64,000 bases of DNA from JBEEFP01 sp041166085 (GCA_041166085.1 JBEEFP010000101.1:1-64000), one strand, 5' to 3'. Shown: positions 26,982 through 35,618, counted from the stretch's first letter. The notes: generated by a model not told the origin, from the letters alone. Program-made: numbers and translations.

Positions 26982-28007
26982 TCAGCCGAACAAGCCAGGG
27001 GCACCAGGGGCGGGGGGTTGCACGCCGAGGTGGGCCCACGCGGCCGGCGTTGCCTCACGGCCGCGAGGCGTGCGCTTGAGCAGACCGAGTTGCAGCAGGA
27101 ACGGCTCGTAGACGTCCTCGACCGTCTCGGTCTCCTCGCCGACGCTGACCGCGAGTGTCGAGAGCCCGACCGGTCCCCCGCCGAAGCGCTGGCAGACGGC
27201 GGACAGGATGGCGCGGTCGACCTTGTCGAGGCCGAGCTCGTCGACCTCGTAGAGCGCGAGCGCCTCGTGGGCGCACGCCTCGCTCACCGTGCCGTCGCCC
27301 CGCACCTCGGCGAAGTCGCGGACGCGCTTTAGCAGGCGGTTGGCGATGCGGGGCGTCCCGCGCGAGCGCCGCGCGATCTCGATGGCGCCGGCCGGATGCA
27401 GCTCGACGCCGAGGATGCCCGCAGCGCGCGTCACGATGATCTGCAGGTCCTCGGGCGGGTAGTGGTCGAGGCGGGCGACGAAGCCGAAGCGGTCGCGCAA
27501 CGGGCTGGTGATGCGACCGGTGCGCGTGGTGGCCCCGACCAGGGTGAAGCGAGGCAGGTCGAGGCGGATGGAGCGGGCGCCCGGTCCCTTGCCGATCACG
27601 ATGTCGAGCTGGAAGTCCTCCATCGCCGGATAGAGCACTTCCTCGACAGCGCGCCCCAACCGGTGGATCTCGTCGATGAAGAGAACGTCGCCCTCCTGCA
27701 GGTCGGTGAGGATGGCGGCCAGGTCGCCCGCCCGGACGAGGGCGGGGCCGGACGTGATCCGCATACCGACGCCGAGCTCGTTGGCGATGATGCCGGCCAT
27801 CGACGTCTTCCCCAGCCCGGGCGGACCGGCGAGGAGCACGTGGTCGGCCGCCTGACCCCTCCGGCGCGCCGCTTCGAGGAGGATCTCGAGGTGCTCGCGC
27901 AGCTGGGGCTGGCCGACGAACTCGCTGAGACGACGGGGCCGGAGGCTGACCTCCTCGGCCGCTTCGACCGGATCGGCGGACGGCGCCAGCAACTCTTCGC
28001 GCGGCAT
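26982..28007 (-). CDS. ruvB: Holliday junction branch migration ATPase RuvB
   Basis: At 341 residues this is standard length. It begins with RPRRLSEFVGQ, then Walker A AGPPGLGKTS, FIDEIHRLGR, GATTRTG and a C-terminal winged helix with EPFLLQLGLLKRTPRGR. With RuvA it drives branch migration of Holliday junctions. It follows ruvA with two bases between. Confidence 0.97.
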   Translation of the reverse strand: MPREELLAPSADPVEAAEEVSLRPRRLSEFVGQPQLREHLEILLEAARRRGQAADHVLLAGPPGLGKTSMAGIIANELGVGMRITSGPALVRAGDLAAILTDLQEGDVLFIDEIHRLGRAVEEVLYPAMEDFQLDIVIGKGPGARSIRLDLPRFTLVGATTRTGRITSPLRDRFGFVARLDHYPPEDLQIIVTRAAGILGVELHPAGAIEIARRSRGTPRIANRLLKRVRDFAEVRGDGTVSEACAHEALALYEVDELGLDKVDRAILSAVCQRFGGGPVGLSTLAVSVGEETETVEDVYEPFLLQLGLLKRTPRGREATPAAWAHLGVQPPAPGAPGLFG

Positions 28008-28009
28008 CG

Positions 28010-28615
28010 TCAGGCGGTCCTTGCGGTGGCGAGCTGCTTGAGGGCGGCGCGCAGCAGGTCCTGCACCGACCCTTGGTCGGACAGTTCGCGCGTGGCTTCA
28101 CGCACTTCGTCGGGGCCGTAGCCGAGGCCGGCTAGGGCAGCCCGCACCTCGGCGCGCGCCGAGCCCTTCCCGGTGACGGCGGCGACCGTCAGGTCGGGCC
28201 CGTCGTCGTCGAGGTCGAGTCTGCTCTTGAGCTCGATGAGCAGCCGGGCCGCCGTCTTCTTCCCCACGCCCGGCACCATCGTCAGCGCGTCGACATCGTC
28301 GGACGCGAGGGCCCGGCGCAGCGAGCCCGGGCTGTGTGCGGACAGGATGGCGAGCGCGAGGGCCGGTCCGACGCCGTGGGCACCGAGCAACGCTTCGAAG
28401 CAGGCCCGCTCGTCGCGCGTCGCGAAGCCGTACAGGACGATGGCGTCCTCGCGCACGTGGGTGTGCACGTGCAGGAACACGGGTGCGCCGAGCTCGCCCA
28501 CCGTGCCGACGGTGGCGGGCGCGCAGGTCAATCGGTAGCCCACGCCCCCGACCTCGACCAGCACCTCGCCGTTGGGCTGGCGGTCGAGCAGCGTGCCCCG
28601 CAGCGAGCCGATCAC
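28010..28615 (-). CDS. ruvA: Holliday junction DNA-binding subunit RuvA
   Basis: The 201-residue protein has the N-terminal OB fold (IGSLRGTLLDRQPNGEVLVEVGGVGYRL), two helix-hairpin-helix motifs (FEALLGAHGVGPALALAIL; LTMVPGVGKKTAARLLIEL) and the C-terminal domain III that binds RuvB. The GTG start at 28615 is the last G of a 12-bp inverted repeat, so the start codon sits at the foot of a hairpin. Confidence 0.95.
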   Translation of the reverse strand: MIGSLRGTLLDRQPNGEVLVEVGGVGYRLTCAPATVGTVGELGAPVFLHVHTHVREDAIVLYGFATRDERACFEALLGAHGVGPALALAILSAHSPGSLRRALASDDVDALTMVPGVGKKTAARLLIELKSRLDLDDDGPDLTVAAVTGKGSARAEVRAALAGLGYGPDEVREATRELSDQGSVQDLLRAALKQLATARTA

Positions 28616-28651
28616 TGGACGACCATCTCGGCGAGCTCGATGGTCGTCCAG
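28615..28651 (-). promoter_or_regulatory. Hairpin at the ruvA start codon
   Basis: A perfect 12-bp inverted repeat (28615-28626 with 28640-28651) encloses a 13-base loop. On the mRNA it ends exactly at the GTG start of ruvA. It could hide the initiation region or end transcription from ruvC. No clear Shine-Dalgarno site lies between hairpin and start. Confidence 0.75.
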
Positions 28652-28660
28652 CTCCACCAC

Positions 28661-28693
28661 ATCGTTCGCTCCGCAGGCTCGCTCACTGCGCGG
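28661..28693 (-). repeat. GCGAGC-type border repeat at the ruvC end
   Basis: The minus strand reads GCGCAGTGAGCGAGCCTGCG and then GAGCGAACGATG. This closely resembles the GCGAGCCTGCGAGC...AATG segment next to ruvX. It spans the ruvC stop. I take it as a degenerate member of the same border-repeat family. Confidence 0.5.
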
Positions 28694-29183
28694 CCTCGAC
28701 CCGTGCGAGTCGCGGGGCGCGCGCGAGGTGGCAAAGGGCGAGGGCGAGGGCATCCGCGGCGTCGGGCGGCTTGGGGATCTCGGCCAACCCGAGGAGGCGC
28801 TGCACCATGCGCTGCACCTGGCCCTTGTCCGCGCCGCCGTAGCCCGCCACCGCTTGCTTGACCTCGTTGGCCGTGTACTGCGCGACGGTGCAGCCGGCGG
28901 CCGACGCCGCCGCCAACGCCAGCCCGCTGGCCTGACCGACGGACATCGCCGTCTTCACGTTGGTCTGGAAGAACACCCGCTCCACCACCACCACCTCCGG
29001 CCTCAGCTCCTCGATGAGCGCCTGCAGCTCGTGCTGCAGCAACGCCAGGCGCTCGGGAAGCGGGTCGTCCTTGGAGGTGGTGATCACGCCCACCGCCTGG
29101 GCCCGCAGGCCGGCGCCGGGTGCACCGGCGACGCAGCCGTAGCCACAACGCGACACCCCCGGGTCGATGCCCAGCACGAACAT
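28683..29183 (-). CDS. ruvC: Crossover junction endodeoxyribonuclease RuvC
   Basis: The 166-residue enzyme resolves Holliday junctions. It shows the first catalytic Asp in VLGIDPGVSRCGYG, the Glu in VVVERVFFQTNVKTA, and the last acidic pair in PDAADALALALCHL. The ATG at 29183 matches the family start; the longer frame upstream overlaps the peroxiredoxin gene in another frame. Confidence 0.96.
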   Translation of the reverse strand: MFVLGIDPGVSRCGYGCVAGAPGAGLRAQAVGVITTSKDDPLPERLALLQHELQALIEELRPEVVVVERVFFQTNVKTAMSVGQASGLALAAASAAGCTVAQYTANEVKQAVAGYGGADKGQVQRMVQRLLGLAEIPKPPDAADALALALCHLARAPRLARVEAAQ

Positions 29184-29202
29184 GCGTTCGGAGACTAGCG
29201 AA

Positions 29203-29682
29203 TCAGATGACCGGGCGGGTGGATGGCCGCTTGGCCGCCTCCACCGCCGCCACCAGCTCGTCGCTCGCCTTGAACGTGAGGCCGGTGCGGGCCCGGTGCA
29301 CGTACCGAATGGTCCCACCGGCGTCGACCACGAACACGGACCGTCGGTAGAACCCGAGCGGGCCCACCACGCCGTAGCGGTGGCCGACCTCCAGATCGGT
29401 GTCGGCCAGCAGTGGGAAGGCGAAGTGGAACTCGGCCGCGAAGCCCTCGTGGCTGGCGACGTCCTGGGGCGAGATGGCGAACACCTGGGCACCGAGGCCG
29501 TCGAAGCGACTGATGTCGTTGGTGTACGCCGACAGCTGCTGCGTGCACACTGGCGTGTTGTCGCCGGGATAGAAGACGAGCACGACGGGGAGCCCGGCGT
29601 ACTCGCTCAACGTGTAGTCGCGGTGGCCCGTCCCCGACAGGGTGAAGTCCGGCGCGGGGTCCCCGACCCGCACCGCACTCAT
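29203..29682 (-). CDS. Peroxiredoxin (AhpE/Bcp type)
   Basis: The 159-residue thiol peroxidase has a thioredoxin fold. The peroxidatic site is FYPGDNTPVCTQQL with the usual P, T and Cys (about residue 46). No second conserved Cys in the Bcp position is seen, so it probably acts as a 1-Cys enzyme recycled by an outside thiol such as mycothiol (inference). It sits 19 bases before ruvC on the same strand. Confidence 0.9.
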   Translation of the reverse strand: MSAVRVGDPAPDFTLSGTGHRDYTLSEYAGLPVVLVFYPGDNTPVCTQQLSAYTNDISRFDGLGAQVFAISPQDVASHEGFAAEFHFAFPLLADTDLEVGHRYGVVGPLGFYRRSVFVVDAGGTIRYVHRARTGLTFKASDELVAAVEAAKRPSTRPVI

Positions 29683-29745
29683 TCCGTGGACGCCACGTCA
29701 CGCGTTTCGCGGCGCTCCGACGCGCGGAACGCAACGGGGGAAGAC

Positions 29746-29883
29746 GTCACGCTTCGACCAGCTCCCCTCACGAGTCCGAACGCGAGCGAAGCTTGCGAGC
29801 GAGCAAATGTGGTCGGCATCCCGGATGAGGGCCGAGGGCTGGTCGAAGCGGTCACGCTTCGACCAGCTCGAGGACCGAGTCCG
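29746..29883 (-). repeat. Duplicated yebC end flanking a border repeat
   Basis: A 19-bp stretch that spans the yebC stop (29851-29869) recurs at 29746-29764, with further weak similarity (cgagtccg) just beyond each copy. Between them lies GAGCGAAGCTTGCGAGCGAG (within 29781-29809) followed by CAAATG. The downstream copy therefore looks like a decayed duplicate of the gene's 3-prime end separated by the repeat. Confidence 0.75.
29838..29867 (-). terminator. Terminator-like hairpin across the yebC stop
   Basis: Arms 29838-29850 and 29855-29867 are perfectly complementary over 13 bp with a four-base loop. The TGA of yebC (29852-29854) is in the loop. There is no clear T-run afterwards. Confidence 0.7.
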
Positions 29884-30604
29884 GGATATCGAAGTTGGCG
29901 TAGACGTTCTGGACGTCGTCGTGGTCCTCGAGGGCGTCGATCACGCGCAGGACCTGGCGCGCGTCCCCCTCGCTCTGCAGCGGGACGGTCTGGCTCGGCA
30001 GCATGGTGAGGTCGGCGGACTCGATGGTGATGCCGGCCTCCTCGAGCGAGGTTCGCAGGCGGCTGAGGTCGGTGGGCGGACTGGTGAGCTGCCAGGTGTC
30101 GCCCTGGTCGTCAATGTCCTCGGCGCCGTTGTCGAGGGCGACGAGCATGAGATCGTCCTCCCCCGCCGCCGCCTTGGGCAGGATGATGACGCCCTTGCGC
30201 TCGAACTGCCACGCGACCGAGCCGGGTTCGGCGACCGACCCACCGTTCTTGGAGAAGATGTTGCGGATGTCGGCGCCAGTGCGGTTGCGGTTGTCGGTGA
30301 GCGCCTCGACGTACACGGCCACGCCGTTGGGCGCGTAGCCCTCGTAGGACACGGGCTCGTAGCGCACGCCCTCCAGCTCGCCGGTGCCTCGCTTGATCGC
30401 CCGCTCGATGGTGTCCATCGGCACAGACGAGTCACGCGCCTTCTGGTACATGGTGCGCAGCGTGGCGTTGGAGTTGATGTCGCTGCCGCCCTCGCGCGCC
30501 GCCACCTCGACCTGACGGATGAGCTTGGCGAACAGCTTGCCGCGCGCCTTGTCCTGCGCACCCTTCTTGTGCTTGATCGTCGCCCACTTGGAATGTCCCG
30601 ACAT
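29852..30604 (-). CDS. YebC/PmpR family protein
   Basis: The 250-residue protein opens SGHSKWATIKHKKGAQDKARGKLF, the family signature, and continues with GYAPNGVAVYVEALTDNRNRT and KNGG. YebC proteins have been described as transcription factors and more recently as ribosome-associated factors helping translation of difficult sequences. It lies two bases after pdxT in the pdxS-pdxT-yebC-ruvC order usual for actinobacteria. Confidence 0.95.
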   Translation of the reverse strand: MSGHSKWATIKHKKGAQDKARGKLFAKLIRQVEVAAREGGSDINSNATLRTMYQKARDSSVPMDTIERAIKRGTGELEGVRYEPVSYEGYAPNGVAVYVEALTDNRNRTGADIRNIFSKNGGSVAEPGSVAWQFERKGVIILPKAAAGEDDLMLVALDNGAEDIDDQGDTWQLTSPPTDLSRLRTSLEEAGITIESADLTMLPSQTVPLQSEGDARQVLRVIDALEDHDDVQNVYANFDIPDSVLELVEA

Positions 30605-30606
30605 CG

Positions 30607-31176
30607 CTACAACCCTTTCACGAAAAGCTGGTGCAACCGAAGGTCGCCCGAGAGCTCGGGATGGAAAGCCGCCGCCAGCACTGGCCCGTGACGGACCAGG
30701 ACGGGCAGGCCGTCGACGGTAGCCAGCACCTCGACGCCCTCACCCGTCCGCTCCACCACGGGGGCCCGGATGAACACGGCCGGAAACGGCCCGCCCGCCA
30801 GCTCGGTGACGTCGAGGGCGGCCTCGAACGAGTCCACCTGACGGCCGAAGGCGTTGCGGCGCACGGCCACGTCGAGCACGCCGAAGCTGCGCTGGTCGGG
30901 GCGGCCGTCGAGCACGTCGGTGGCGAGCAGGATGAGACCCGCGCACGTGCCGAGCGCCGGCAGGCCATGGCGCAGTTGCTCGGAGAGGGGCTCGAACAGC
31001 CCCGAGGACTCGAGCAGCATCGACATCGTGGTCGACTCGCCCCCCGGCATCACGATGGCGTCGATGCCCGCCAGATCCTGTGGCCGGCGGATCTCGACGG
31101 GATCGGCGCCGAGCTCAGTGAGCGTCTGGGCGTGCTCGGTGACCGCGCCCTGCAGGGCGAGGATGCCGACCTTCAC
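30607..31176 (-). CDS. pdxT: Pyridoxal 5-phosphate synthase glutaminase PdxT
   Basis: PdxT (189 residues) frees ammonia from glutamine for PdxS. It shows KVGILALQGAVTEH, the oxyanion strand MPGGEST, the nucleophile Cys in LGTCAGLILLA and the His/Glu pair in AAFHPELSGD. It follows pdxS by 15 bases. Confidence 0.96.
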   Translation of the reverse strand: MKVGILALQGAVTEHAQTLTELGADPVEIRRPQDLAGIDAIVMPGGESTTMSMLLESSGLFEPLSEQLRHGLPALGTCAGLILLATDVLDGRPDQRSFGVLDVAVRRNAFGRQVDSFEAALDVTELAGGPFPAVFIRAPVVERTGEGVEVLATVDGLPVLVRHGPVLAAAFHPELSGDLRLHQLFVKGL

Positions 31177-31191
31177 CTGGAGGAGCTTTCG

Positions 31192-32082
31192 TCACCAGCC
31201 GCGGTCCGCGAGCTTGGTCTCGACCTCGTTCGCGTCCTGGCCGCGCATCGGCTCGCCCAGGCCCCGGCTGACCTTGGCCACGATGGTCGCGTCGGTGAAG
31301 TGGGCGGTGGCCTCGACGATGGCGCGGGCCCGGCGCGCCGGGTCCTCGCTCTTGAAGATGCCGGACCCGACGAACACCGACTCCGCGCCCAGCTGCATGA
31401 CCAGCGCGGCGTCGGCCGGCGTGGCGAGACCGCCGGCACAGAACAGGGGCACGGGCAGCCGGCCCGTCTCGGCGATCTCCTCCACCAGGCCGATGGGGGC
31501 CTGCAGCTGCTTGGCCCACCCGTAGCGCTCGGCGGAGTCGGCCTGGGTGACCTTGCGGATGTCGCCGAGGATCGAGCGGAGGTGACGCACCGCCTCCTTG
31601 ACGTCGCCGGTGCCGGCCTCGCCCTTCGAGCGGATCATGGCCGCGCCTTCGCTGATGCGGCGCAGCGCCTCGCCCAGGTTGGTGGCGCCGCACACGAAGG
31701 GAACGTTGAACGCCCACTTGTCGATGTGATGGGCCTCGTCGGCCGGCGTCAACACCTCGCTCTCGTCCACGTAGTCGACGCCGAGCGCCTCGAGCACCTG
31801 GGCCTCTGCGAAGTGGCCGATGCGCGCCTTGGCCATGACCGGGACGGTGACGGCCGCCTTGATGCCCTCGATCAGCGCGGGGTCGCTCATGCGGGCGACC
31901 CCGCCGTCTCGACGGATGTCGGACGGCACCCGCTCGAGCGCCATCACCGCGACGGCGCCGGCGTCCTCGGCGATCTTGGCCTGCGCGGCGTCGACGACGT
32001 CCATGATCACGCCGCCCCGGAGCATCTCGGCCAAGCCTCGCTTGACGCGGAACGTGCCTGTCTGGCGTTCGGTCTCGCTCAC
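31192..32082 (-). CDS. pdxS: Pyridoxal 5-phosphate synthase PdxS
   Basis: At 296 residues PdxS condenses ribose 5-phosphate, glyceraldehyde 3-phosphate and ammonia into vitamin B6. It shows GGVIMDVVDAAQAKIAEDAG, VPVMAKARIGHFAEAQ and PLFCAGGLATPADAAL with the catalytic lysines present. The start is GTG at 32082. A palindrome separates it from the upstream htpX. Confidence 0.97.
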   Translation of the reverse strand: MSETERQTGTFRVKRGLAEMLRGGVIMDVVDAAQAKIAEDAGAVAVMALERVPSDIRRDGGVARMSDPALIEGIKAAVTVPVMAKARIGHFAEAQVLEALGVDYVDESEVLTPADEAHHIDKWAFNVPFVCGATNLGEALRRISEGAAMIRSKGEAGTGDVKEAVRHLRSILGDIRKVTQADSAERYGWAKQLQAPIGLVEEIAETGRLPVPLFCAGGLATPADAALVMQLGAESVFVGSGIFKSEDPARRARAIVEATAHFTDATIVAKVSRGLGEPMRGQDANEVETKLADRGW

Positions 32083-32115
32083 AACGTCAGTCTACGGGCT
32101 GCCCCGAGCGTCCTC

Positions 32116-32154
32116 GGTGCGATTCCGTGCCAGGCCCTGGCAGCAAATCGCACC
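32116..32154. terminator. Nested palindrome between htpX and pdxS
   Basis: Outer arms GGTGCGATT (32116-32124) and AATCGCACC (32146-32154) enclose a second hairpin GCCAG/CTGGC (32129-32141). It lies between the htpX stop and the pdxS start on the minus strand. It may terminate htpX transcription or act as an operator. There is no T-run, so the role is open. Confidence 0.6.
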
Positions 32155-32166
32155 CGGAACGCGCAG

Positions 32167-33078
32167 CTACAGCTCGCGGAGTGCCGCGATGCGCTCCTCG
32201 AGGGGCGGGTGGGTGTCGAACAGCTTGCCCAGCCACGCCATGCGCCCCTCTTCGGGCTCGCGAGCGACGGGTGACTCGATCCACAGGTGGGCGGTCGCGC
32301 GCGACCCGGAGTGCACGACGGTCTGGTCGTCCTTGAGCTTCTCGAGGGCGGCGATGAGGCCCGGCGGGTAGCGGGTCAGGGCCACGCCGCTGACGTCGGC
32401 CAGCGACTCGCGCCGGCGGGAGATGGCGAACTGCATGAGCTTGGCGGCAATGGGCGCGAGGACGAGCAACACCAGACCCAGCAGGGCGAAGACGGCCTGA
32501 GGGCCGCCGTTGCCGCCGCCGTCGTTGTTCCGGCGGCGGCCGCCGCCGAACCACAGCGCCCGCAGCCCGATGTCCGACACGAGGGCCACCGCGCCGACCA
32601 TCGTGACGGCGAGGGTCGACACCAGGATGTCGTAGTTCTTCACGTGGCTGAGCTCGTGCGCCAGCACCGCCTCGAGCTCGATGCGGTTCATCTTCTCGAG
32701 CAGGCCGGTGGTGACCGCGACGGCCGCGTGCTTGGGGTTGCGTCCGGTAGCGAACGCGTTGGGCGCGTCGTCCTGGATCACGTACACGCGCGGCTTGGGC
32801 AGGCCGGCCGCGATGCACAGGCCTTCGACGACGTTGTGCAGGCGCGCGTACTCCTCGGGGTCCGCCGGCTTGGCGTGACTCATCGCCAGCGCCACCGCGT
32901 CTGACTTCCAGTAGGACAGTGCGGCCGCGCCGCCGGCGAACACGAGAGCGATCAGGATGCCCGCCGGTCCGTACCCGATGACGATGTTGAACGCCCACGC
33001 CACCGCGACCAGGACCAGGACGAATGCAACGACGAGCACCACCGAGCGGCGCTTGTTGCTGGTGATCTGCTCGAACAA
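32167..33078 (-). CDS. htpX: Membrane zinc metalloprotease HtpX
   Basis: M48-family protease of 303 residues. Two N-terminal helices (about 13-55) are followed by the zinc motif AHELSHVKN near residue 137, then two more helices and RRRESLADV with the third ligand Glu. It degrades damaged membrane proteins. It follows lemA after six bases; lemA-htpX pairs are common. Confidence 0.95.
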   Translation of the reverse strand: MFEQITSNKRRSVVLVVAFVLVLVAVAWAFNIVIGYGPAGILIALVFAGGAAALSYWKSDAVALAMSHAKPADPEEYARLHNVVEGLCIAAGLPKPRVYVIQDDAPNAFATGRNPKHAAVAVTTGLLEKMNRIELEAVLAHELSHVKNYDILVSTLAVTMVGAVALVSDIGLRALWFGGGRRRNNDGGGNGGPQAVFALLGLVLLVLAPIAAKLMQFAISRRRESLADVSGVALTRYPPGLIAALEKLKDDQTVVHSGSRATAHLWIESPVAREPEEGRMAWLGKLFDTHPPLEERIAALREL

Positions 33079-33084
33079 GGTGGG

Positions 33085-33633
33085 TTAGAAGCGGACCTGG
33101 ACCGGGCCGCGGCTGGTGTCGTCGGCCTCGAAGTACTCCCGCTCCTTGAAGCCGAACGGACCGGCGACGAGGTTGCTCGGGAAGGTCTGGATCTTGGTGT
33201 TGTAGGACTGCACGGTGTCGTTGTAGAACTGCCGCGCGTAGGCGATCTTGCCCTCGGTGCCCGACAGCTCCTCCTGCAGTGCGAGGAAGTTCTGGTTGGC
33301 CTTGAGGTCGGGGTAGGCCTCGGCGACCGCGAACAGCGACTTCAGGGCTCCGGTGATGGCGTTCTCGGCCTGGGCCTGCTGGGCCGGGCCCTGGGCGTTC
33401 ATCGCGTGGGCGCGCGCCTCGGTCACCGATTCGAAGACGCCCTTCTCGTGCGACGCGTACCCCTTGACCGTCTCGACCAGGTTCGGGATGAGGTCGTACC
33501 GCCGCTGCAGCTGGACGTCGATCTGCGACCAGGCGCTCTCGATGCGGTTCCGCAGCCGGACGAGGCCGTTGTACTGCAGGATGCCGTAGAGCACGAGCAG
33601 CACGACCACGCCCAGGACGATCCAGAGGAGCAT
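33085..33633 (-). CDS. LemA family protein
   Basis: The 182-residue protein has an N-terminal membrane anchor (LLWIVLGVVVLLVLYGI) and the LemA helical domain: SAWSQIDVQLQRRYDLIPNLVETVKGYASHE, then ARQFYNDTVQSYNTKI and FPSNLVAG. The function is unsettled, but LemA is often encoded with HtpX, as here. Confidence 0.95.
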   Translation of the reverse strand: MLLWIVLGVVVLLVLYGILQYNGLVRLRNRIESAWSQIDVQLQRRYDLIPNLVETVKGYASHEKGVFESVTEARAHAMNAQGPAQQAQAENAITGALKSLFAVAEAYPDLKANQNFLALQEELSGTEGKIAYARQFYNDTVQSYNTKIQTFPSNLVAGPFGFKEREYFEADDTSRGPVQVRF

Positions 33634-33809
33634 GCGTCGATCCTACGGCCCTCGGTGTGCGAGCACCTGGCATTGCGCTGGGGTTGCGTTCGTCACGGAA
33701 CCGTAACTAGTCCGGGAGGCGGGGCGAAATAGCCCTCACGGGGCATGGTGCCGGTGGCGTGATCCGGTCAAAGGTGCAGAACCGAACGATCAAGCCCCTG
33801 GGGGTACCT

Positions 33810-35525
33810 GTGCGTATTTTTCGACTCGCCGTTCTCGGCACCGTGCTCGCGATGCTCGCGGCACTCTTCTCTGTCGGCTCGGCCAGTGCAGCCACGCCTG
33901 GCGTGGGCACGGCGAGTGCCGCGACCAACCTGCTGCAACTGGACATCGCGGACATCCTGACCGCCAAGGTGATGGGTGACGACACTCGCTCCTCCATCGA
34001 CAAGGCGGTGGGCACACCCGAAGCGGCCGCTGTCCTGAAGCCGCTCAGCCTCTCCTCCGGCACGGTGGCCGGCCTGAACAAGGAGATCGCTCCGACCGAG
34101 GTGCGCACCCAAGGCACGCAGAAGTCCGCTGACTACAGCGCCGACCTCGGCGCGCTGGGTCTGACCCAGATCGTGGACGGCAGCCTCACGCCCGCCACCC
34201 TCGCAGCCATCGTCGACAACCTCGGTGCACGCGGCGGCATGGTCGACAACCTCTCGGACCTCGTCGTCGGCGGCGGTCTGCTCACCGTCGACAGCGTGGC
34301 AGCCCGCCTCGGATCAGCCGCAGCACCCGACGCCAGCACGGGCTCGCGCACCCTGTCGGTCGGCACCATCACCGGCCTCAACCTCGGCGCCATCCTCGAC
34401 GGCCTCGGCCTCCCGGTCAGTGACCTGTCGCTGGCGACGATCGAGGGCCTGGTCGGCCAGCTCGGTCTGCTCGGGACCGGCAACCCGGTCGAGGACCTGC
34501 TCACCAACCTCGGCATCCCGGGCGCCGTCCCGACCGACGCCGCCGGGCTCGGCAGCCTCGTGACGTCGCTCCAGGGCGCGCTCACGACCGCGACCACCAA
34601 CCTCACCAGCCTGCAGACCACCATCGCAGGCCCGCTCGCCGGCGTGTGCGGCGCGGTCCCCCTGCTCGATGCCGTTGCACTCCCCCTCGGCCTCGCCAGC
34701 GGAACGACCTGTGCTGCCGGTCTCACCACCCTGACCGGGAACCAAACGGCCGCCGCCGGTGACGTCGGCGGTCTGCTGTCCGGCCTGCTGCAGATGGTGG
34801 ACGGCACCAACCTGCTGACCATCGACGGCATCGACGCTGGCGTGACCTCCACGGCCACCGACGCCGTCGCCACCTCCGTCGCCAAGGTCACGGCCGCTTT
34901 CGGTGACATCACCGTCGCCAACCTGGCCAGCGTGCCCGGGCTCGACGCGGCAGCCAGCGCCGCCCAGGTCACCGGCGCCGTCGGCAGCGTCACCGACCAG
35001 CTCGACAGCATCCTCGGCACGGTGAGCCCCGACCTCGCGGGCCTCATCGACCTCAAGCTGCTCGACACCAGCGGCACCGGCGTCACCAAGGCGGCCAACG
35101 GCTACGTGCACTCCGCCGCCAACCTCACCGCCCTCGACCTCGGCATCAACCCGCCCTCGACGCTCAGCGCCATCGTGGCCGGGCTGCCGGCGACGGGCAT
35201 CGGTGACGTGCTCACCGGCATCCCCGGCTTCGCCACACTGCCGGCGCTGCCCGGTACGGCTTCGATGGACTCCCTCGGCAGTGTCCTTTCGGTCACCACG
35301 CCGATCGACGCACTCGTGAAGGGCGCCCGTCTGCGCATCGCCAGCGTCAACGGTGTGTCGGACTTCCTGCCCTCGGCGAGTGCGGCCGCTGCGCCGACGA
35401 CGCCGACCAGCAACCTGCCCCGCACCGGTGGCAGCACAGCGGGGTTCGCCGCCGCCGGCATCCTCATGGCGATGCTCGGCCTCGGCCTGCGCCGCCGGGT
35501 GCTCGCCCCCGTGCGCGCCGACTGA
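33810..35525 (+). CDS. LPXTG-anchored surface protein, low-charge repeats
   Basis: From the GTG at 33810 the protein has 571 residues. It begins with a Sec signal peptide (RIFRLAVLGTVLAMLAALFSVGSASA). The body is rich in Gly, Ala, Leu, Thr and Val and poor in charge, with many TVAGLN/NLGAILDGLGL-like segments and two Cys. It ends with the sortase signal LPRTGG, a hydrophobic helix and a basic tail (LRRR). GGGGG five bases ahead supports this start over 33759. No sortase gene is in the window. The architecture resembles choice-of-anchor surface proteins; the ligand is unknown. Confidence 0.8.
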   Translation: MRIFRLAVLGTVLAMLAALFSVGSASAATPGVGTASAATNLLQLDIADILTAKVMGDDTRSSIDKAVGTPEAAAVLKPLSLSSGTVAGLNKEIAPTEVRTQGTQKSADYSADLGALGLTQIVDGSLTPATLAAIVDNLGARGGMVDNLSDLVVGGGLLTVDSVAARLGSAAAPDASTGSRTLSVGTITGLNLGAILDGLGLPVSDLSLATIEGLVGQLGLLGTGNPVEDLLTNLGIPGAVPTDAAGLGSLVTSLQGALTTATTNLTSLQTTIAGPLAGVCGAVPLLDAVALPLGLASGTTCAAGLTTLTGNQTAAAGDVGGLLSGLLQMVDGTNLLTIDGIDAGVTSTATDAVATSVAKVTAAFGDITVANLASVPGLDAAASAAQVTGAVGSVTDQLDSILGTVSPDLAGLIDLKLLDTSGTGVTKAANGYVHSAANLTALDLGINPPSTLSAIVAGLPATGIGDVLTGIPGFATLPALPGTASMDSLGSVLSVTTPIDALVKGARLRIASVNGVSDFLPSASAAAAPTTPTSNLPRTGGSTAGFAAAGILMAMLGLGLRRRVLAPVRAD

Positions 35526-35550
35526 TCCCGGGGAGGACCCCAGGTGGGAG

Positions 35551-35576
35551 GAGAGGGCCCCGGGAGGGGCCCTCTC
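35551..35576 (+). terminator. GC-rich terminator-like hairpin after the LPXTG gene
   Basis: Arms GAGAGGGCCCC (35551-35561) and GGGGCCCTCTC (35566-35576) with a GGGA loop lie 26 bases after the stop. A T-run is missing, as is usual in high-GC genomes. Confidence 0.75.
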
Positions 35577-35618
35577 CCGCGCCTCCAGGCGCGCGCGATC
35601 GCCCCGTACGCTGACCGC

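Noticed and set aside
33634..33809. Possible riboswitch in the leader of the LPXTG gene (GGGGCGAAATAGCCC hairpin and a GGGGCATGGTGCC segment)
   Set aside because: Small stems are present, but I could not match the conserved core of the c-di-AMP, SAM or GEMM classes.
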